64,000 bases of DNA from Lucinisca nassula (GCA_963580285.1 CAUZLF010000747.1:62001-126000); one strand, 5' to 3'. Shown: positions 35,313-46,075, numbered from the stretch's first letter. The notes: generated from the letters alone by a model not told the origin. Numbers and translations: made by a program.

Positions 35313-35628
35313 TGTAATGATCCAGCAAAGAAAGCGAGAGGAAACATACTGCAATTTTGCGAATTTCGAATAGGCATTCGATTCAAAGACTGATATAAAT
35401 CAAAATTGGGTCCAAATAATTAAAAACAGTCTAGAATGAGTCTAAACCAATACTTTATTTCTGATTTCTCAGAATATTCACACTGATCTCAAAGGACCAA
35501 AAGTAAAATATAAACTGATCTCTAACTTGGAGCATAACTACAAAATAATACAAGATAATCAGCGAAGTTTGTACAGACATGCAACCTGGATATCTTGTTA
35601 AGTCTACTGTTCACACCGAAGGTAACTG

Positions 35629-35960
35629 GCCCCCATGTCCTAATGGGTAAGAGCGCTGACTCTTAACCCATTCAGTACCAGAAACCCCTAAATGGGTACC
35701 TTGGCAAACAGTGCATGCCCAGATCAGACACCGCAGGACGCGGCGTCTGATCAGGGCCTACACTGTTTGCAAAACTTAGACCATTTCCCGAACTAAATTT
35801 TTAAGAAAAAAAACAACCTGACACTCCTAAGTTTCAAAATGGACTCCTGTTTATATAAGGAGGAAGATTCCATTTGGTACAAAAAGGGTTAATCATCGGG
35901 TCATTAGGTGTCTCCGCTGTGGTTTGCGCCTCGCTCGGGCCACATACATGTGGTTGGTAA
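35629..35960 (+). mobile_element. tRNA-derived SINE split by a piggyBac-like MITE
   Basis: The head CCATGTCCTAATGGGTAAGA with GCGCTGACTCTTAA is at 35633-35666 and the rest TCATCGGGTCATTAGGTGTC, GCCTCGCTCGGGCC resumes at 35893. It is the same family as 15551-16018. Confidence 0.75.
35667..35888. mobile_element. piggyBac-like MITE, TTAA target, 222 bp
   Basis: TTAA duplicates lie at 35663-35666 and 35889-35892. The ends are CCCATTCAGTACCA and the mirror of TGGTACAAAAAGGG. The hairpin 35703-35770 pairs GCAAACAGTG with CACTGTTTGC and AGATCAGACACC with GGCGTCTGATC. It splits a SINE that rejoins exactly. Confidence 0.85.
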
Positions 35961-36418
35961 CGAGTACCCACAACCTACATTGGATGTCTAGGAACAGATT
36001 AAGGAATATGTATACCTTGTAAACTCCAGTTCTCTCTATACATGTATATGTGCATGTAAAATGGTGAATAGTGGTACGTTCATTACATGGGCTTTATTAA
36101 CATGTTGATGCACCACCTGTTTGCTCCAACTGGGAGTATTTATTAGTTAGGGGTGGCCGTTGGGTCGTTAAAGTAGACTTGGTAGCCAAATAATGCGTGC
36201 GAATGCAAAGTAGCAGCTCCTTTTTCATGCGCCTGCATGAAGCATGGCCCGATATAGGTGTCTGGTTTTTCGTCCGTTCGTTCGCGACATAGACCTAGCC
36301 TGCGGTGGAATTCATGTGTTCCTCGTTAACTGGTCACTAACTTTGCAATCAAAGCATCGCTTGCTGTACCAATTTGACAGTTTGTAATCATAAATAAATG
36401 AGGCGAATCTGAGCTTTT

Positions 36419-36695
36419 GTTGTTTTTTTTAGGGTTTACGTTCCCGTCAACACTGTAAAGGTCATTTTGGAGACGTCGCTTCCAATTTTGTGGGACTTTT
36501 ACCCGACACTGAGATGAAATGACATATCAAGCCCTGCCACCCCATGAAACCAACAGGGTTTATAAACATTGACGGTCCGACTCGCACCAATTTGCCTGGG
36601 CAGGCTTAGATCCTGTAAGCGGTTTACCAGTACTCGCATGCGGGTCGGTTTCAGCTCTGCGTGGAAGCATCATGCAGCCCATCGATTTCATCAAG
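36419..36695 (-). mobile_element. GGGACGTTAAACCTCAAATC SINE-like repeat, copy 2
   Basis: Same family as 18253-18554; the sense 5' end lacks the first ~25 bases. Confidence 0.8.
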
Positions 36696-36780
36696 CTGAG
36701 CTTTTGGTAAATGTCACACATCATTATGGTGTTAATAACCTACTTGTACGACTCATTATGAGAACTCGCCTATTCAAATG

Positions 36781-37133
36781 TACAGTAGAACTTCGATGGC
36801 TCGAGCACCGAAGGCTCGTTTACCATGGCTCAGTTGAACCCGTTCTTGAGTCCCTATGGAATTTCTCTGCATAAGAAATAGGGAGAGAAAAAATGAGGAT
36901 ATTTTCGCCTTTTATCTTGCAAATGTATGCTGTGTGTACTCATTAGAATCGCCTCGATAAGGCGATTCCAAGGAGTACACACAGCATACATTTTTCATTA
37001 TAGAACACAGAAAAGATGTCCTTAAGTATGTCGTTACGCCTCCTGGCATTAACCCTCAGTGGCTCGAACTTCCCCTGTCTCGAACAGATTTTCAAGGTCC
37101 CAAAGGTGTTCGAACCATTGAAGTTCGACTGTA
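36781..37133. mobile_element. Tigger/pogo-like MITE with internal 73-bp palindrome
   Basis: The ends are TACAGTAGAACTTCGATGGC and the mirror of AACCATTGAAGTTCGACTGT, flanked by TA. At 36921-36993 is a long hairpin: AAATGTATGCTGTGTGTACT pairs with AGTACACACAGCATACATTT, and inside it GAATCGCC pairs with GGCGATTC. A second, partial copy is at 52295-52545. Confidence 0.8.
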
Positions 37134-37379
37134 TTGTAAAATTTTACCACTAAAATCGGAAAATGTTCGGATAAAAATTCTGGCATTTTTTTCATATTTC
37201 TGCTCAAGATTTTGGGTACACTTTAAAACGACTCCACGAGGCAGTTCTAACGAGTACCCACAATCTATGTGAGCAGAAATTAGATAAATAATGTATACCC
37301 CTGTAACCCCCAGTTTAAAGTTGTGTTTAAGCGGGTAACAAATAAATAGCCGTATTTTCGTGATGTGAATAAAAAGTAG

Positions 37380-37735
37380 AAGTAGAACAAAGATCAGGAA
37401 TCGATACAATTAACTTACTCCACCCATCAAAGACACCAAAGGAAAAGAAATACAAACATTAAGCGACCAGACCATAATAGAAACCTAAACAAAGGAAGGC
37501 CATAAGGACAGTCACATTCCCACAAAATGGCCATATGGCCATCCAAAATTAAAAGACACAAGTTATTCACACAGTAAGCAACAAACAACAACATAAATAA
37601 ATCGCCACAGAAGAACCGCCTTGGAACGGTCAGTGGAAAGATTTCCACTGGGGGGGGGGGGGGGGGGGGGGGCTTAAATCGATTTTAAGTGTCCACAATC
37701 CTCGCCCTTACTTCCGTCGCGATTTAGACAAATAA
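37380..37735 (-). mobile_element. Penelope-like 3' tail, inverted
   Basis: Reverse complement of the tail, with CACAAAATGGCCATATGGCC and TTAAATCGATTTTAAG; a 23-base G run lies at 37650-37672. Confidence 0.85.
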
Positions 37736-38138
37736 TTTAAGTTGCAATGAGACTTTTAAAAAATAAATTACTAAAAGGAATTTTTAGTAGCATGAAAGAA
37801 TATTTGATAATGATTTAACAATGACTACAATTTGCCTTCGTTTACAAAAACAACGCCAAACAAATGAGGAATTAATAATGAGCTGAAAATTTCACGAAAG
37901 CCCAGTTGTAGTTATTCCTCCGTGAAACGCCGGTAATTGCATTTCCAATGAAAGCAATCGGTCAAATTTTCGCCGAGAATCTCCGAGAATTTTCTCCGCG
38001 AAACCGGGAGAAATTTCAGGGAGAAATTTCTCGCTCATTTGATCTTTTCTCGCTGTTTTGCGGAGAAAATAGCCGATTTCGCGTTAGGCGTTTTCTCCGC
38101 GAAACCAAAAAAATGGGTTATTACCGGTAGCTGGTCTG

Positions 38139-38800
38139 TACATGGCCGTCAGTGGGCATTGCTCCCTGAGCACTGTTGATTGGTTGCCATGGAAACCAAA
38201 ATGCAAAAAAAAAAATAATAATAAAATAATAATAATAATAAATAAATGAATGAAATGATGATGATGATGATTTCGTGTTTAACGACGCGTCAACCCTCTT
38301 GGTGGGTCATAAGCGTCAGTCGGTTAATGGTTAAACGGCATGAATAATTATGACGATATTAAAAGTAACAAGTCAGAATGATAATGTATAAAAATCTGAA
38401 ACAGTTAAATGAATTAAACATCATCTTCAAAGACACCATATGTTCCATGAGGCTGAAACTTTATGGAATATTCACCATATTCGTCTTGACAGGTTTTGTG
38501 TTTTTCATGAAAATCGGCTCTTTTGTTTGGTTGCTATGGCAACTAAGAGTTTCTAATGACACTCTAATTGGGAAAATGAAAAATACAGTTACTGCCCAAC
38601 CTAAGCGGATATTTTTGCAAAACTTTCATAGAACTATTCCTAAAGCAATCTTTTGTCTGCCATATGATTTTTGGCCTAAGCAGAGCTCTGAAGCCACTGG
38701 TCTGATTGGGTTCAGGGCTTCCATGGTTTATTAAAATACATGGCTGTCAGCGGGCAGTGCTCCCTGAGCTCTGGTGAGCATAATGGCCCATCGGCGTCTT
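38139..38800 (+). repeat. X-box dispersed repeat with Helitron-like tail
   Basis: It has an AAT/GAT microsatellite (38214-38275), GTTGCTATGGCAAC at 38530-38543 and, at 38755-38800, GCTCTGGTGAGCATAATGGC, like the tail at 4899-4957. This links the X-box repeat to the Helitron-like elements. Confidence 0.65.
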
Positions 38801-38910
38801 TTAAGCTGAGTTATGGCGCTTCCTTGCTGAGGTTTTGTTATTTTTGACAAATAATAAAAATCAAAAATAAGTTCCTTTAAGAGCAATGAAACATTCATAA
38901 GAAAGAAGAT

Positions 38911-38956
38911 GGGTCATACTACGTAGTTTCGGCTAATAAAGCCTCATCAGTGACCC
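38911..38956 (-). ncRNA. Type I hammerhead ribozyme
   Basis: Core CTGATGAG and GAAA, stems GGGTCA/TGACCC, GGC/GCC and CTAC/GTAG, and site GTA are intact. Confidence 0.92.
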
Positions 38957-39294
38957 TGTAAAGATCCGACAACGAAAGCCAGAGGAAACATACTGCAATT
39001 TTGCGAATTTCGAACAGGCAGTCGATTCAAAGACTGATATAAATCAAAATGGGGTCAAAATAATTAAAAACCTGTCTAGAATATGAGTGAAAACCAATAG
39101 TTTATTTGTGATATTTCAGAATATTCACGCTGATCTCAAAGGACCAAAAGTAAAATATAAACTGCACTATGGTTGATGTACGGGGAGGCTTTTTACGGCC
39201 GCCACACGGCACAACACCAGCTGCAGTGAAGGCAAATAAAAGTAAAAAAATAAGCTCCTTTAAGAGCAATGAAAACATTCATAAGAAAGAAGAT

Positions 39295-39340
39295 GGGTCA
39301 TACTACGTAGTTTCGGCTAATAAAGCCTCATCAGTGACCC
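39295..39340 (-). ncRNA. Type I hammerhead ribozyme
   Basis: Intact core and stems as at 38911. Confidence 0.92.
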
Positions 39341-39635
39341 TGTAAAGAGCCGACAACGAAAGCCAGAGGAAACATACTGCAACTTTGCGGATTTCGAACA
39401 GGCAGTCGATTCAATGACTTCCGATCAATATCTTTGGATGGGATGAATTGATATCAATTGACGTATACCGAAGGCTATAGCATTGTAAAATACAGGTCAA
39501 AGTTATTTTTTTCTTGCAATCCGCAAACTTATGGGCGAGTTCGAGCTTACTTTAGATTCCGATCAACGATCAATGTTTTGCAGATGAAAACCACCAGTTT
39601 GATCACGTAGAGTCGAAACCTTTTTATAGATTTGT

Positions 39636-39639
<4 letters not shown>

Positions 39640-39717
<78 letters not shown>
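39640..39717. repeat. (AG)n microsatellite
   Basis: About 72 bases of uninterrupted AG. Confidence 0.97.
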
Positions 39718-39721
<4 letters not shown>

Positions 39722-39904
39722 ATCAGTGATACAAAATGACTAGAAAATATAAACATTACTATGATGAAGGACAGGCAGACATTTTACGGCCGTAATACAC
39801 CCGTCTAACACCAGCTGTTGTGAAGTTAAATGTTCTGAGTAAAGAGTAATCCTTTGGAAACAAGGGTTACAGCACAGAACTGAAAAGCATTGAGGGTACA
39901 AAAT

Positions 39905-39950
39905 TTAAACTAGTTAGTTTCGGCCAATTAGGCGTCATCAGTCACCCCCA
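39905..39950 (-). ncRNA. Degenerate hammerhead (family B)
   Basis: Sense strand shows CTGATGAC, stem II GCC-TAATT-GGC, CGAAAC and TAACTAGTTT. The last core base after CTGATGA and the stem III pairing have changed. Confidence 0.6.
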
Positions 39951-40130
39951 AATAGTGTCTAAATTTCGCAGTGACTTGAAAATATAATCCACCCTTTGAT
40001 GAAGGGCAGAGATATTTTTACGAGCGCCACACATTCCATTAACAGGAGCTGTTCTATGAAAAGGGTAACCCTTTGATGCAAGGACTACAACACAGAACTG
40101 AAAATTATGGAGTGTACAATATTTTTGTCA

Positions 40131-40177
40131 GGGTCAAACTAGCTAGTTTCGGCCAGTTAGGTCTCATCAGAAACCCT
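40131..40177 (-). ncRNA. Hammerhead-like motif (family B), weak stem I
   Basis: Core CTGATGAG and CGAAAC are intact, stem III is CTAG/CTAG, site GTT; stem I GGGTTT against TGACCC is mismatched and stem II has an A-C mismatch. Confidence 0.65.
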
Positions 40178-40259
40178 CAATTATTTTCTAAATTCCACAT
40201 GGAAATTAATGATCCTCAAACCAGATTCATTATTGTGTTAATCTATACATGATCCTAAT

Positions 40260-41035
40260 ACTGTTTATTTCATTTATAATTTATGACTCTCTGCTGGGCT
40301 AGGCAGCCTTCATGCGGATCAATTTGTTATTGGTATTATGTTTGATACTGTACTGGAACTGAGTGCGATGATGAAATCGCATAAACTGCCCCATCAGTTT
40401 ACTACTGACCGTCTCAAGGCGGTCGTTCTTCTGAAGTGTCTCATTTTTTAACTGGCTTTGTGTCGTTGGTTCATGTCTGAGGTTTTTGTTTCGTCTTCAC
40501 GTTGCTTCCTTTCCTTTAGGTGACTTAAGATGGCTGAGTTCTTTGATTGTGGCCTTTCCTGACTAACCTTGTCTTCCTAGTCTGTTTTCTTGTTCTGACG
40601 AATCCACTGATAGTATGTGTTCTGTATTTGTGACACTTTCCGGCCGTCTAAATATTATTTTCCTTTTTAATTTTGGTAGGCCGCAAATTAAGAATACTGC
40701 GTACTTAACAAATATTTTTTCTAAATGGACGGAACCAAGGGCGCGGATTGTGGCCACGTAAAATCGATTTAATTCGTTTCACTGACCGTTCAAGGCGGTT
40801 CTTCTGTCGTAGTTTATTTTGGAATGGCTTGTCTTTGTGTGTGTGTGTCGATTATATTATTTTGCTTTGGATAGATAATTAGCCATTTGTGGGAAAGTAA
40901 CTGTCCCATTGGCTTTCCGCTAGTGATGTCATCATTAGGGTCTTATTGTTTCATGTTTGTGTTTCTTTCCCTTGGTGTCTCTGTTTAGAGCTGCGGGTTA
41001 ATTGTTTCGATTCCTGATCATTGCCTTCATTTCTA
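40260..41035 (+). mobile_element. Diverged Penelope-like 3' tails
   Basis: 40290-40560 is a distant version (GCAGCCTTCATGCGGATC, ACTGACCGTCTCAAGGCGGT). 40740-41035 is a close one (GGCCACGTAAAATCGATTTA, TTGTGGGAAAGTAACTGTCC, TTCCTGATCATTGCCTTC). Confidence 0.65.
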
Positions 41036-41299
41036 TTTTTAATCTGCAATAGAAAAAAGGTACCTAAGTAATAGCTAAGCATAAAGAAACCAACGTCCTG
41101 ACGCAACCAAATCGAGAGCACGACGTGTGGCATTAAGTTTAAGAAGAAATATTACATACTATGCACGGCCAATTACCATTTATCATATGACGTCGCGTCT
41201 GAGAATGTAATAACGCCATGTAATACATTCGTTATTCCACTAGTGGATTAAATATGCAAATAAATTAGATCTGCCCCGATCAACGCACAGCTCCCATCA

Positions 41300-41700
41300 G
41301 AGACACCAAAGGGAAAGAAGCACAAAGATGAAACAACAGACCTAATGGAAACATCAATAGCGGAAAGCCAAAAGGACAGTTACTTTCCCACAAAATGACC
41401 AATAGGCTATCCAAAATACAATAATATAAGCATCACAATCATCCAAAGACAAACCATAACAAAAATAAACCGCGACATCGAATTTATAAACTCGTTGAGG
41501 AAAAGGGATAAAATGCTCGGCAAATCATCACATTTTATCAACTTTCCTCAACTCGTTTAATAAATTCAATAACACATGAACAGTCATTTGAGATCCTCTA
41601 TATACAAAAAAATAGTAAAGGCAATTATCAGAGATCGATACAATAACCTTACACCTGCCACCCAAGACACCAAATGGAAAGAAGAACTTCACCGTACGGC
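41300..41700 (-). mobile_element. Penelope-like 3' tail fragments, inverted
   Basis: AGACACCAAAGGGAAAGAAG, AGTTACTTTCCCACAAAATG and AAACCGCGACA; a short second piece lies at 41630-41690. Confidence 0.65.
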
Positions 41701-41782
41701 GTAAAATACAAGCTGTGTTTCTTCAACATGCTAAAAAAATTTGGTCGGTAGGTTGGAGAATTTTTTTTTCTCTCGAAAAATA

Positions 41783-43930
41783 AACAAGAGGGCCATGATG
41801 GCCCTGGATCGCTCACCTGATCCATAGAGTAACAAGGTGGCCCCGGGGAGGGCCATTATTGACCCCAGGGTTATAATGTGCATAATGTTGAGGGAGGTCT
41901 AAAAAGGTGAAGCTTCATACCAAATAATAGCTTCATAACAAAGGCTATAATTTGAACAATCTTGGCAAGGGTCCATTAAATGAAGCTACACACCAAATAT
42001 CAAAGACCTGGGCCTTGCGGTTTCAGACAGGAATATTTTTTAAAGATATTCCCTACTTAAGCCTATGTAAAACCAAATGGCCCCAGGGCGGGGGCATTTT
42101 TGGCCTCAGGGCAATAATTTAAATAATGTTATGAAGCTTCACACCAAATATCCAAGACCTGGGCCTTGCTGTTTCAGAGAAGAAGTTTTTCAAAGATTAT
42201 CTCTATATAAGTCTATGTAAAACCAAAGGGCCCTAGGGCTGGGGCATTTGTGGCCTGAGGGCTATAATTTGAACAATCTTGGTAGAGGTCCACAAGATGA
42301 AGCTCCATACCAAATATCAAAGACATGGGCCATGCAGTTTCAGAGAAGAAGATTTTTAAAGATTTCCCTATATAAGTCTATTTAAAATCAAAGGGTCTCT
42401 GGGCAGGGGGATTTTTGGCCCCAGGGCTATAATTTGAACAATCTTCATAGCTGTCCACGAGATGAAATTTCACACCAAATATCAAAGACCTAGGCCTTGT
42501 GGTTTCATAGAAGAAGATTTTTAAAGATATTCCCTACATAAGCCTATGTAAAACCAAATGGCCCCGGGGCGGGGGCATTTTTGGCCTCAGGGCAATAATT
42601 CAAATAATGTTATGAAGCTTCACACCAAATATCCAAGACCAGGGCCTTGCTGTTTCAGAGAAGAAGATTTTCAAAGATTATCTCTATATAAGTCTATGTA
42701 AAACCAAAGGGCCCCACGGCTGGGGCATTTGTGGCCTGAGGGCTATAATTTGAACAATCTTGGTAGAGGTCCACAAGATGAAGCTCCATACCAAATTTCA
42801 AAGACATGGGCCTTGCAGTTTCAGAGAAGAAGATTTTTAAAGATTTCCCTATATAGGTCTATGTAAAATCAAAGGGTCTCTGGGCAGGGGGATTTTTGGC
42901 CCCAGGGCTATAATTTGAACAATCTTGATAGAGGTCCACTAGATGAAATTTCACACTAAATATCAAAGACCTAGGCCTTGTGGTTTCATAGAAGAAGATT
43001 TTTAAAGATTTTCCCTATATAAGCCCATGTAAAACCAAAGGGCCCCGGGGCGGGGGCATTTTTGGCCCCAGCACTATAATTTGAACAATCTTGGTAGGGG
43101 TCCACTAGATGAAGCTTTATACCAAATATCAAAGACCTGGGCATTGTGGTTTTAGAGAAGAAGATTTTTAAAGATTTTCCCTTTATAAGCCCATGTAAAA
43201 CCAAAGGGCCCCGGGGCGGGGGCAGTTTTGGCCCCAGCACTTTAATTTGAACAATCTTGATAGGGGTCCACTAGATGAAGCTTCATACCAAATATCAAAG
43301 ACCTGGGCCTTGCGGTTTCAGAGAAGAAGATTTTTAAAGATTTTCCCTATATAAGCCCATGTAAAACCAAAGGGCTTCGGGCGGGGGCATTATTTGCCCC
43401 AGCACTATAATTTGAACAATCTTGGTAGGGGTCCACTAGATGAAGCTTCATACCAAATATCAAAGACCTGGGCATTGCGGTTTCAGAGAAGAAGATTTTT
43501 AAAGATTTTCCCTATATAAGCCCATTTAAAACCAAAGGGCCCCGGGGCAGGGGCATTTTTGGCCCCAGCACTATAATTTGAACAATCTTGGTAGGGATCC
43601 ACTAGACGAAGCTTCATACCAAGTATCAAAGATCTGGGCCTTGCGGTTTCAGAGAAGAAGATTTTTTAAGTTTTGGGTGAAAAAATCTATTTTTGGCTCC
43701 TGTGACCTATATGTGCAACGGACCGGAACCATTTGAACAACTTTGAAAGGGGACCACCTAAGGATCATTCCTGTGAAGTTTGGTCAAAATCTGATCAGTG
43801 GTTTAGGAGGAGATGTCGTTTGAAGAAATTGTTTACGAACGGACGGACGGACGAACGCACGGACGACGGACGACGGACAAAAAGTGATCCCAAAAGCTCA
43901 CCTCGTCATTACGTGATGGTGAGCTAAAAA
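41783..43930 (-). mobile_element. Helitron-like/pearl-type element with 167-bp array
   Basis: The left end is AACAAGAG plus hairpin GGGCCATGATGGCCC (41790-41804) and GATCGCTCACCTGATCC; the right end is (ACGG)n at 43845-43880 and AGCTCACC...GGTGAGCTAAAAA. About 11 monomers; two blocks at 42071 and 42552 (AACCAAATGGCCCC) repeat with a 481-bp period. Confidence 0.72.
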
Positions 43931-44805
43931 CAGGGTTAGGCTTGAATTTTTTTGTATTTGTACATGTTTTTTTTTGTTAACAAAATTGACATATAGAGAC
44001 ATACACTGTATGCCATATTTCATTTCAGATGCCCAAAAAAGTCAGCTCTGTAGTTTGTAAGGTACTAACTGCCAAAATCTACATATATGTACCTAAATAA
44101 CTATGGGAAAATGCAAACACGACACTGGGTAGGGTCGGTAATTGAAAATGGTAGGGTCGGTGCTTTAATTTTTATTTTGTTCTTTTATTGATAAAAATAG
44201 TAGAGTCTGGGGTTGGGGTGGGGCCTGAAGCAGGTTGGGTCGGGTTAGCGGAAACACTGCTATATTTAGGCTTAATTAAAACATCGCAAGCGGAAAAAAA
44301 CAAAATGACAGTTTTATTCCCACAAAGTGCCTTTAAGGCTATCAAAAATTAAAATAAAATTATATTGACAGTACATAAATGCACATACAAACGATTACAA
44401 AAACAAACCACAGCCTTGAGAGGTCAATAAGTGTCTAACCGGTAAGCTTCAAGCGATCTAACGTGACCACGGTTTGTGCCCTTGATTCTGTTTTGGTTTA
44501 AACAAGTACATTGTTCAAACTGCGTGATCATTTTCCAACTCATCATTTAAAAATCCCTGAGAATTGAAAAGTAACTTGTTGCAAGGGTTGCAGTTTTGCA
44601 AATTTTAGCGTCGATTTGATTGTTTGAGGTTTCAAAGATACGTCAACCATTGAGGAAAAAGTAAGGCAGAAAAGGAAGAGGAAAACGAACGAAAGTGAAA
44701 ATCAAACATCCTCCTACCCCCACCTGCTACAAGGAAAGCAAAATTGAAGTAGAGGCAATCAAGCCTTTCCAAGCTGTAAGTTAACCCAGGTACATCAGTT
44801 GTCCG
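43931..44805. other. Intron with short repeat remnants
   Basis: It contains GGTAGGGTCGGT twice (near 44130 and 44150) and, at 44280-44420, a decayed inverted Penelope-like tail (TTCCCACAAAGTGCC). No supported gene. Confidence 0.45.
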
Positions 44806-45482
44806 ACACCTTTGTCCTACTTTGATGATTTGATCAGTCAGATTTACCCACCAAAACTTCAGTTGAATAAAGCAAATTCTTCTGATATCGAGGCCCCGTT
44901 TTTGGATTTACATCTTTTTATTGTAGATGGGTTTGTTTCTTGTAAAATTTATGATAAACGCGATTATTTTGATTTTGAGATTGTAAACTTTCCTTTCTTT
45001 GATGGTGATGTTCCACGTACGCCATCCCATGGCGTTTATATTTCACAATTAATTCGATTTGCCAGAGTGTGTAGTCATGTAACTGACTTCAACACTTGTA
45101 ATAAATTTTTGACGGCCAAACTTCTTAATCAGGGTTATCGGTACCATAAACTACGCAATGCCTTTTCACAATTTTATAGACGTCATTCTGATATAATTTC
45201 AAAATTCAATACTAGACTTAAATCTCTTCTGCAACAAGGTATATCGGAACCCAAATTTTATGGTGACTAAGTATATAAATTTAGAAAAATTTATAACAGC
45301 AGTGACTTCAGCACCCAATTTCGTAAAATCGTTCTTCGATATAAAAAGATTGGATACAACATAAATGTTATACGACAGACTACATGCATGATAGATAACC
45401 CATTCACGGTTGACAACTTTGCTTCCCTCTTTAATTGCACGCCGGTGGGTCAGGCCTCAGATTCTATGATGGTTCCAACGTA
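44806..45482 (+). pseudogene. Penelope-like element, C-terminal third
   Basis: 5' truncated just after the YxDD region. 44812-45267 is open (YFDDLISQIYPPKLQLNKAN, FDFEIVNFPFFDGDVPRTPS, YISQLIRFARVCSHVTDFN), then one stop at 45268, and the rest ends NFASLFNCTPVGQASDS at 45482. The 3' tail follows. Confidence 0.85.
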
Positions 45483-46045
45483 AAGGCTTATGTTGATTGG
45501 TTGCTCTGACTCTGGTCGGGCCTGTTGGAGTCTAACTGTTGGTTTTCTTTTGCTCCGGCATTTCTGTTGTTTCTTGCTGTCGAGTCCTCACCGTTGTTTC
45601 ATCTCTGTGGTTGTTTGATTTTTGTGTTCACGGAGATGTTGCACTGATGGCATAGGAGGCCTTCATGCGGACTGAACAACAAATTGTTTGTCTTAATCGC
45701 GACGGAAGTAAGGGCGAGGGTTGTGGCCACGTAAAATCGATTGTAGCCCCCCCCCCCCACACACACACACACAGTGGAATTCGTTTCCGCTGACCGTTCC
45801 AAGACGGTTCTTCTGTCGCGGTTTATTTTTGTAATGGTTTGTCTTTAGGTGTTTGTGTCGCTCATTTTATTTTATTTTGGATAGCCTTTTTGCCATTTTG
45901 TGGGAAAGAAACTGTCCTTTTGGCTTTCGCTCTTGGTGTTTCCGTTTGGGTCTGTTGCTTCATGTTTGTCTTTCTTTCCCTTTAGTGTCTCTGTTGGGAG
46001 CTGTAAGTTAATTGTATCGATTCCTGATCATTGAGTCTACTTCTA
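45483..46045 (+). mobile_element. Penelope-like 3' tail
   Basis: Continuous with the coding part; has a C run then ACACACACACACA at 45749-45772, where the reference tail has CCCCCC. Ends GATTCCTGATCATTGAGTC. Confidence 0.85.
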
Positions 46046-46075
46046 TTTTGCCACACCCAACCACTGTCTAATTTT

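Larger units (their letters stand above)
34446..35515 (-). mobile_element. Retrozyme-like tandem array, 380-bp monomer with hammerheads
   Basis: Three monomers on the minus strand, two exact 380-bp steps between ribozymes (34507, 34887, 35267). Each has the ribozyme, GGAAACATACTGCAATTTTG, a CAGTCTAGAATGAGTCTAAA segment and ACGGCCGCCACACGGC (absent from the last, which is truncated). Identity between monomers is very high. The left boundary AAATAAAAATCAAAAATGAG is the 3' end of the sense strand. Confidence 0.88.
33441..38138. mobile_element. 4.7 kb element with perfect 26-bp terminal inverted repeats
   Basis: The left end starts CAGACCAGCTACCGGTAATA (33441-33466) and the right end is its exact mirror (38113-38138). 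TA flanks both sides. The right flank TACATGGCCGTCAGTGGGC joins the left flank TTCCATGGTTAATTAAAATA to rebuild a uninterrupted site, which exists intact at 38727-38760. Subterminal zones (33475-33670, 37940-38110) are rich in CTCCGCGAAA and CGAGAAAT motifs. No transposase is seen; most of the inside is other nested repeats. Confidence 0.8.
38853..39420 (-). mobile_element. Retrozyme-like tandem array, 384-bp monomer, 1.5 copies
   Basis: Same family and sense as 34446-35515. Ribozymes at 38911 and 39295 are 384 bp apart. The left boundary AAATAATAAAAATCAAAAAT marks the same sense 3' end. Confidence 0.85.
39760..40200 (-). mobile_element. Second hammerhead-repeat family (B), two diverged monomers
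   Basis: Hammerhead-like cores at 39905-39950 and 40131-40177 lie in monomers with a TTTTACGGCCGTAATACACC-type motif and TAACACCAGCTGTTGTGAAG. Step is about 226 bp. Confidence 0.65.
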
